NCBI GenBank assembly: GCA_905221605.1
Contig: CAJNDS010002625.1
Span: 226,001-290,000, forward strand
Origin: Symbiodinium natans
Taxonomy: Eukaryota; Sar; Dinophyceae; Suessiales; Symbiodiniaceae
Reading direction: 5' to 3'
DNA: 64,000 nucleotides
The first letter of the stretch is position 1. Each line of letters starts with the position of its first letter. This document shows positions 56,648-64,000 of the stretch, piece after piece. The position numbers and the translations under genes were made by a program. The notes below the pieces were generated by a model. The model made no database searches and was not told where the DNA came from. It worked only from the letters and a program-made list of their open reading frames with translations.

Positions 56648-59600
56648 TCCAAAATTTTAAGGATTTTAAGGAATTTAGGGGTTTTCCAAAATTTTAAAAG
56701 GACCACAAAATCCTTAAAATTTTGAAAGCCCGGACCTTTCAAAATTTTAAGGATTTTAAGGAATTTAAGGCCTGTTAAATTTCTTAAAATCCTTAAAGCC
56801 CTTAAAATTTTGAAAGAAAATTAAACTATTTTCCGGAAAGAGGCAGGCCCATTTAAAATTTTAAAAATCCATAAAATCCTTAAAATCCTTAAAATTTTGA
56901 AAGGTTGGGGCTTTCAAAATTTTAAGGGTTTTAAGGAATTTAAGGCCTTTTAAATTTCTTAAAATCCTTAAAATCCTTAAAACCCTTAAAATTTTGAAAG
57001 AAAATTAAATTATTTTCCGGAAAGAGGCAGGCCCATTTAAAATTTTAAAAATCCTTAAAATCCTTAAAATCCTTAAAATTTTGAAAGCCCGGACCTTTCA
57101 AAATTTTAAGGATTTTAAGGAATTTAAGGCCTGTTAAATTTCTTAAAATCCTTAAAGCCCTTAAAATTTTGAAAGAAAATTAAACTATTTTCCGGAAAGA
57201 GGCAGGCCCATTTAAAATTTTAAAAATCCATAAAATCCTTAAAATCCTTAAAATTTTGAAAGGTTGGGGCTTTCAAAATTTTAAGGGTTTTAAGGAATTT
57301 AAGGCCTTTTAAATTTCTTAAAATCCTTAAAATCCTTAAAACCCTTAAAATTTTGAAAGAAAATTAAATTATTTTCCGGAAAGAGGCAGGCCCATTTAAA
57401 ATTTTAAAATCCTTAAAATCCTTAAAATTTTGAAAGCCCGGGGCTTTCAAAATTTTAAGGATTTTAAGGAATTTAAGGCCTTTTAAACTTCTTAAAATCC
57501 TTAAAATTTTGAAAGAGAATTAAATTATTTTCCGGAAAGAGGCAGGCCCATTTAAAATTTTAAAAATCCTTAAAATCCGTAAAATCCTTAAAATTTTGAA
57601 AGCCCGGGGCTTTCAAAATTTTAAGGATTTTAAGGAATTTAAGGCCTTTTAAACTTCTTAAAATCCTTAAAATTTTGAAAGAGAATTAAATTATTTTCCG
57701 GAAAGAGGCAGGCCCATTTAAAATTTTAAAAATCCTTAAAATCCTTAAAATCCTTAAAATTTTGAAAGGTTGGGGCTTTCAAAATGTTAAGGATTTTAAG
57801 GAATTTAAGGCCTTTTAAATTTCTTAAAATCCTTAAAACCCTTAAAATTTTGAAAGAAAATTAAAATATTTTCCGGAAAGAGGCAGGCCCATTTAAAATT
57901 TTAATAATCCTTAAAATCCTTAAAATCCTTAAAATTTTGAAAGGCCCGGGCTTTCAAAATTTTAAGGATTTTAAGGATTTTTAAAATTTTAAATGGGCCT
58001 GACTCTTTCCGGAATATATTTTAATTTTATTTCAAAATTTCAAGGATTTTAAGGATTTTAAGAAATTTAAAAGGCGTTAAATTCCTTAAAACCCTTAAAA
58101 TTTTGAAAGCCCCAACCTTTCAAAATTTTAAGGGTTTTAAGGATTTTAAGGATTTTTAAAATTTTAAATGGGCCTGCCTCTTTCCGGAAAATGATTTAAT
58201 TTTCTTTCAAAATTTTAAGGATTCTAAGGATTTTAAGAAATTTAAAAGGCCTTAAATTCCTTAAAATCCTTAAAATTTTGAAAGGCCAGGGCTTTCAAAA
58301 TTTTAAGGATTTTAAAGATTTTAAGGATTTCTAAAATTTTAAATGGGCCTGCCTCTTTCCGGAAAATAATTTAATTTTCTTTCAAAATTTTAAGGATTTT
58401 CAGGATTTTAAGAAATTTAAAAGGCCTTAAATTCCTTAAAATCCTTAAAATTTTGAAAGGCCCGGGCTTTGAAAATTTTAAGGATTTTAAGGATTTTAAG
58501 GATTTTTAAAATTTTAAATGGGCCTGCCTCTTTCCGGAAAATAATTTAATTTTCTTTCAAAATTTTAAGGATTTTAAAGATTTTAAGAAATTTAAAAGGC
58601 CTTAAATTCCTTAAAATCCATAAAATTTTGAAAGGCCCGGGCTTTCAAAATTTTAAGGCTTTTAAGGATTTTAAGGATTTTTAAAATTTTAAATGGGCCT
58701 GCCTCTTTCCGGAAAATCATTTAATTTTCTTTCAAAATTTTAAGGGTTTTAAGGATTTTAAGAAATTTAAAAGGCCTTAAATTCCTTAAAATCCTTAAAA
58801 TTTTGAAAGGCCCGGGCTTTCAAAATTTTAGGGATTTTAAGGATTTTAAGGATTTTTAAAATTTAAATGGGCCTGCCTCTTTCCGGAAAATAATTTAATT
58901 TTCTTTCAAAATTTTAAGGGTTTTAAGAGATTTAAAAGGCCTTAAATTCCTTAAAATCCTTAAAATTTTGAAAGCCCCGGGCTTTCAAAATTTTAAGGAT
59001 TTTAAGGATTTTAAGGAGTTTTAAAATTTAAATGGGCCTGCCTCTTTCCGGAAAATATTTTAATTTTCTTTCAAAATTTTAAGGGTTTTAAGGATTTTAG
59101 GAATTTAAAAGGACTTAAATTCCTGAAAATCCTTAAAATTTTGAAAGCCCCAACCTTTCAAAATTTTAAGGATTTTAAGGATTTTAAGGATTTTTAAAAT
59201 TTTAAATGGGCCTGCCTCTTTCCGGAAAATAATTTAATTTTCTTTCAAAATTTTCAGGATTCTAAGGATTTTAAGAAATTTAAAAGGCCTTAAATTCCTT
59301 AAAATCCTTAAAATTTTGAAAGCCCCAACCTTTCAAAATTTTAAGGATTTTAAGGGTTTTAAGGATTTTTAAAATTTTAAATGGGCCTGCCTCTTTCCGG
59401 GAAATAATTTAATTTTCTTGCAAATTTTTAAGGGTTTTAAGGATTTTAAGAAATTTAAAAGGCCTTAAATTCCTTAAAATCCTTAAAATTTTAAAAGGCA
59501 AGGGCTTTCAAAATTTTAAGGATTTTAAAGATTTTAAGGACTTCTAAAATATTAAATGGGCCTGCCTCTTTCCGGAAAATCATTTAATTTTCTTTCAAAA

Positions 59601-60270
59601 TTTTAAGGATTTTAAGGATTTTAAGAAATGTAAAAGCCCTTAAATTCCTTAAAATCCTTAAAATTTTGAAAGGCCCGGGCTTTCAAAATTTTAAGGATTT
59701 TAAGGATTTTAAGGATTTTTAAAATTTTAAATGGGCCTGCCTCTTTCCGGAAAATAGTTTAATTCTCTTTCAAAATTTTAAGGATTTTAAGAAGTTTAAA
59801 AGGCCTTAAATTCCTTAAAATCCTTAAAATTTTAAAAGGCCCGGGCTTTCAAAATTTTAAGGGTTTTAAGGATTTTAAGGATTTTTAAAATTTTAAATGG
59901 GCCTGCCTCTTTCCGGAAAATAATTTAATTTTCTTTCAAAATTTTACGGGTTTTAAAGATTTTAAGAAATTTAAAAGGCCTTAAATTCCTTAAAATCCTT
60001 AAAATTTTGAATGGCCCGGGCTTTCAAAATTTTAAGGATTTTAAGGATTTCAAGGATTTTTAAAATTTTAAATGGGCCTGCCTCTTTCCGGAAAATAATT
60101 TAATTCTCTTTCAAAATTTTAAGGATTTTAAGAAGTTTAAAAGGCCTTAAGTTCCTTAAAATCCTTAAAATTTTAAAAGGCCCGGGCTTTCAAAATTTTA
60201 AGGGTTTTCAGGATTTTAAGGATTTTTAAAATTTTAAATGGGCCTGACTTTTCCGGAAAATAAATTCATT
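56648..60270. repeat. Large head-to-head AT-rich satellite, ~172-bp monomer
   Basis: The left arm (56648-57947) has 7 monomers marked by TTTTCCGGAAAGAGGCAGGC. The right arm (57948-60270) has 14 in reverse orientation (GCCTGCCTCTTTCCGGAAAA). The switch lies at GCCCGGGC (57944-57951). Each monomer contains an internal inverted repeat, ATCCTTAAAATTTTGAAAG and CTTTCAAAATTTTAAGGAT, around a GC-rich loop of variable sequence. In the left arm two monomer types alternate (loop CCCGGACC then GTTGGGGC), repeated at +352 bp. No open frame survives in it. Confidence 0.95.
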
Positions 60271-60289
60271 TTTCCAATAGTTTTACTGA

Positions 60290-60766
60290 GTTTAGTTTTT
60301 TTTTTACTCTCTATCTCCTCATTTTTTAGGCATGAAGAGAAGCATAGACGCCATAGACCGTGGGAGGGAGAGGGCCTCTTGGCTTGCCCATCTCTTTCTC
60401 CGTTTAGACAAGAACATAATCTGGAGAGAAGGGGGGCTTACACCTTCTTCTCACCATGCTCCTCGCTCTTCTCTCTTCCCCGCCCCCCTCTCGCGCTCTT
60501 TTTTTCTTTCTTTCAGCGGGCTTGAGGGCAAGGTTTTCCCCACCCCCACCCCCACGCATCACTCTCTCTCTCTCTCCCTCTCTCTCTTTCTCTCTCTTTC
60601 TCACTCTCTGTCTCTGTCTTTCTTTTCTCTTCTGAGTGGTATGTCTCGTAGAACTAGAAGGGGGGGAGAGTGAGAGGAATGAAAGGAAGAACTATAAAGA
60701 AAAAGATTTGAAGAAGGAGAGGGAGAATGAGACATCGCCCCGTCGCTCTTGCTATCGATCTTACTC

Positions 60767-60820
<54 letters not shown>

Positions 60821-61595
60821 ATCTGAGTGGTACGTCTCGTAGAGTTGGAAGAGGAGGAGGAGGCGGTTGAAAGGAATGGAAAGGAAGAAAGAGATTTGCT
60901 GAGGCAGAGCGGGAGTGAGATTGCTGAAAAGAAAAAACAGATTAGGCCTCTCACGGCTTTCTTGTCCACAGGATAGGCTTTGAATAGTAAAACAAGGACA
61001 AGTGCTCACATTGTACCTAAAGGTCCATGGCACATAAGGGGTAAAAACGGGGTCCCCTTTTGAGGGCTCATGTTAAGGGACCATGAAACTACCCTAAGAT
61101 ACACCTTCTTCTTACCATGCTCCTCCCTCTTCTCTCTTCCCCACCCCCCTCTCGCGCTCTGTCTTACTTTCTTTTTTCAGCGGGCTTCAGGGCAAGGGTT
61201 TTCCTCCATCTCTCACTTATTCTTTGTTTTCTGAGTGGTATGTCTCGTAATTAGAATTGGAAGAAGCGCAGGAGGGTGAGAGGAATGGAAAGAAGAACTA
61301 CAAAGAAAGAGACTTGCAGAAGAAGAGAGGGAATGAGACAGGGCGAGACATAGAGAGAAGCATAGGCCGTGGGAGAACAAGAGAGATAGGGTCTCTTGGC
61401 TTTCCCCTTCTCAAGTTCACATTAGTTTTCTTTCTTGCAAAAGAGAAGGGTAAGAAGATAGTAGAGAGGTTGAGCTTACATTTCTTCCTACCTTGCTTCT
61501 CCCTCTACCTCTGCTCTTTTTCTCCGTCTCTCGCTCCTACTCTCGCTCTCGGTCTCGTTTTTCTTTGTCGGGCTCTCTCTCTCTCTCTCTCTCAA

Positions 61596-61650
<55 letters not shown>

Positions 61651-63785
61651 TTCTTCTTCTGCTGGGCATGAGGGGCGTATGCCTTCCGCGCGCCAAGTGC
61701 GCCCGAGTCTGCTCAGTCCAGACTTGACTTTGGGAGATTCGGTTCGGTGATAGCTTGTCAGTTCCCTCACTCCCCTACACCTATCCCTGTCCCTGACCCA
61801 CAAACTGCACATAAACGCTAAACAGAGATGTGGAACCGACTGCTGCGCAGTCGACCTCTCAGCTATTGCTGTCTCCCCGCCCGGCGTCGTGAGACGTTCC
61901 CCTGGCGTTTGCCCCAAGCGGACCCTACCTATAAGGCCAACTGAGGTTACCGCTATATTTCTTCTGTCACTCTCTCTATCTCTTCTTTTCTTTTATGGGC
62001 CGTATGTCTTGTACAAGTGGAAGACGAGAAGGAGGGTGAGGTGTTAGATTTGCTGAAGCAGAGAGGGCGTGAAACAGGGCGAGGCAGAGAGAGAAGCATA
62101 GACCGTGGAAGCTCTTGGCTTTCCCCTTCTGAAGTCCGTATCAGTTTTCTTTTTTGTTGAAGAGAAAGAGAAACAAAGAAGAGAGAACAGGAATTTACAT
62201 GTTCTTCCTAACTTGTTCTTGTCCCTCCCTCTTCTCTCCCCCCTCACCCTGTCTCTCTGCACGGGAATGTGGAATGAGATGAAGGCAGCGTCCCCTGGAG
62301 GGACCTGCCCCTCACAAGAAAAAGCCCGAGGATCAGCTTCCAAATAAACCCTGTCTCAACCACCCCCCACCCCCTTTCCCCTAGGTTTCGTATACTTTCT
62401 GCAGTAAGGATGTGATGCCCAATTGCTTTGACAAGTATCATATAAGACCTTATGTGCTTAATTGGAAAGCGAGCAATATCCGGTAACCTTGTTGGGAGAT
62501 TTGGGGGAAACATTGAGAGTGAAAAGCAAGATGCTTGCGATCAATTCCTAGCAGCCTGTTGGAAGGTCCCAGGAAGTAGTGAAAGGATATTTGCTCCAAG
62601 TATTCTTGTGTCCCCGGGACTTACAGTAAATCATTCGTCTTCTTTGCGTGTTTTCTTTTCCTTCTTTCTTCCTTTCTTACCTCGATTTCGCCCATTCTCT
62701 GTCACTTTCTCTCAACAGCTCTCGCCCCTTCCCGCTCATGGTTCCATGCCCTACCCTTGCCTCCTTTCAAATGAATAGGCAAGAAGAGAGTAAGAGAGGA
62801 GAGGGAGACCCGTCCCCTACCCTTCCCTTTTTCGATATCCTTTTAAGAATAAGAAAGAGAAGAACAAGAGAAAAAAGTGAGAAGAGGAGGAAGGTAGGCA
62901 GAAGAAGAAGGACTTCCTCCCTTTCATTTGGCTTTGTCTTACATTTCGTTTTTGCCCTCTTCTGCCATCTCTTTTCTCAATGTCTTGCTGTCTCTCACTG
63001 TAAGGAAAGGAAGAGGCGAGAGGAGGAGGGGAGGGGAGGAGAGGCAATGGGTGCTGCTGGAAGCTCTTGCCCCAGGACATTCAACAAGCCTTGAAGGCCC
63101 CGACATTCGGGAGGCTCCCGGGAGGCCTGGAGGCTGAGACACAAAACGGGATGAGAAAAAGCCTCGCTCGTGGTTCTGTACACACCCGTAGCCCAATGTT
63201 GGCTTTTCCGTTTGCAGCGTCACCCCCGCAACATACCAGGGGTGGGGGAAAGTTCTAAACGCATGCCGCTCAGGGGCGGTCCTTCGGGGATCATATGCTC
63301 AGAAGAAGAAGAGATGGAGAGAAACAACAACAACGAGAAAGGAGGAGATGATGAGAGAGCGGGCCTCTTGCTTGCCCTGAGCTCTCTGTTCCTTGCAGTT
63401 CTCCTTTCTTATGCAAAAAGAAGAAGAGAAGAATATGGCAAGAGAAGGGAAAGCAAGAGAGAGCCGAGCGAAGGAGCAAAACAAACTTTCTTCTGCCCGC
63501 CGTCTTCCTCCATCTTCTCTCGTCCCTCTCGTTCTGTTCTTTCCTTATTCTTCGAAGAATGTTGTTGAGAGGAGGGGAGGAAGGGAAGAGGAGAGGGGGG
63601 GTGACAAACAAAGGAGCGGCAGAGTGAGGAGGAGTTTGCCCGTCGCCTCAACTCACCCGGAAGCGCCCAACGGGTCCGGAGGACCAAGATCTGTCCCCCT
63701 TTGTGAGGAAAGGAAGAGGCGAGGGGAGGGGAGGAGAGGCAATGTCTCATGGCGAGCTGGGAGGGAGGGTCTCTCTCTCGCTCTC

Positions 63786-63858
<73 letters not shown>

Positions 63859-64000
63859 GTCTGTCTCTCTTTCTCTTCTTCTTCCGCTGGGCTTGAAACT
63901 TTCCCTCTCTCTCTTCTTTCTATAGGTTCTTTGTATTGTTCTCACCTTTCCGGGATCTGTTTCTATTTTTCTGCGTACCTTCTTCGCCTGAGCTCTTCGC
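60290..64000. repeat. CT/GA-rich, strand-asymmetric repeat region
   Basis: Long (CT)n tracts occur at about 60560-60610, 60765-60815, 61570-61650 and 63770-63850. Between them a degenerate unit recurs: AGAGAAGCATAGACC-GTGG (60340, 61350, 62090), ACCATGCTCCTC-CTCTTCTCTCTTCCCC (60455, 61115), CAGCGGGCTT-AGGGCAAG (60514, 61178) and GTATGTCTCGTAGAA (60640, 60830, 61240, 62005). GGAAAGGAAGAGGCGAG-GGAG is duplicated at 63003 and 63707. The long frames are low-complexity. I see no supported gene. Confidence 0.8.

Noticed and set aside
60332-60673. Ser/Leu-rich proteins in the CT-rich region
   Set aside because: Low-complexity frames produced by CT tracts; both strands are equally open.

Overview
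This window looks like nuclear DNA of a dinoflagellate, most likely a Symbiodiniaceae-type alga. Four things support this. Several reading frames join only through GA-AG or GC-AG introns (for example 24928-25003, 25039-25126, 50070-50170). A 12-nt match to the 3' end of the dinoflagellate spliced leader lies upstream of a retroelement gag-like frame (minus strand, 9728-9739). Many interstitial CCCTAAA/TTTAGGG blocks occur. Real coding sequence is cut into short exons inside mostly non-coding DNA. I see no bacterial operon, tRNA, rRNA or CRISPR array. There is one 100-N assembly gap (34565-34664).

Layout. 1-6.4 kb (minus): a large gene that runs off the left edge. It resembles the multicopy transposase/RNase-H-like proteins of dinoflagellate genomes and is split by a 1.6-kb gap that carries a separate zinc-finger reading frame on the same strand. 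6.4-9.8 kb: a tandem duplication, a 177-residue orphan frame, a 22-bp minisatellite and a truncated gag-like frame with a spliced-leader relic. 11.2-12.55 kb: an AT-rich island holding a broken, 5'-only copy of a virus/Polinton-type family B DNA polymerase. 13.9-21.0 kb: three copies of a ~1.5-kb repeat and a ~350-bp inverted repeat. 21.1-21.8 kb: a frameshifted ankyrin-repeat pseudogene with a perfect 31-nt palindrome near the break.

24.3-27.7 kb (plus): an intron-rich locus with a Tudor-like module, acidic and repeated lysine-rich exons, then a coiled-coil protein with a degenerate RING finger. 31-52 kb (plus): scattered short exons, of which only one (49635-50629, an SH3-like domain plus helix) gives a protein with a recognisable domain. 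Telomere-like blocks, simple repeats and GGGCCC-type hairpins lie between them. 53-55.7 kb: a dispersed CCCTCTGCGTG repeat and telomere-like arrays. 56.65-60.27 kb: a large head-to-head AT-rich satellite (~172-bp monomer). 60.3-64 kb: strand-asymmetric CT/GA-rich repeats.

The genes do not form a pathway. The window is best read as a transposon- and satellite-rich stretch with a few host genes in the middle. The observations most worth follow-up are the AT-rich polymerase relic, the inverted satellite, the spliced-leader-tagged retroelement, and the transposase-like gene with a nested zinc-finger frame.
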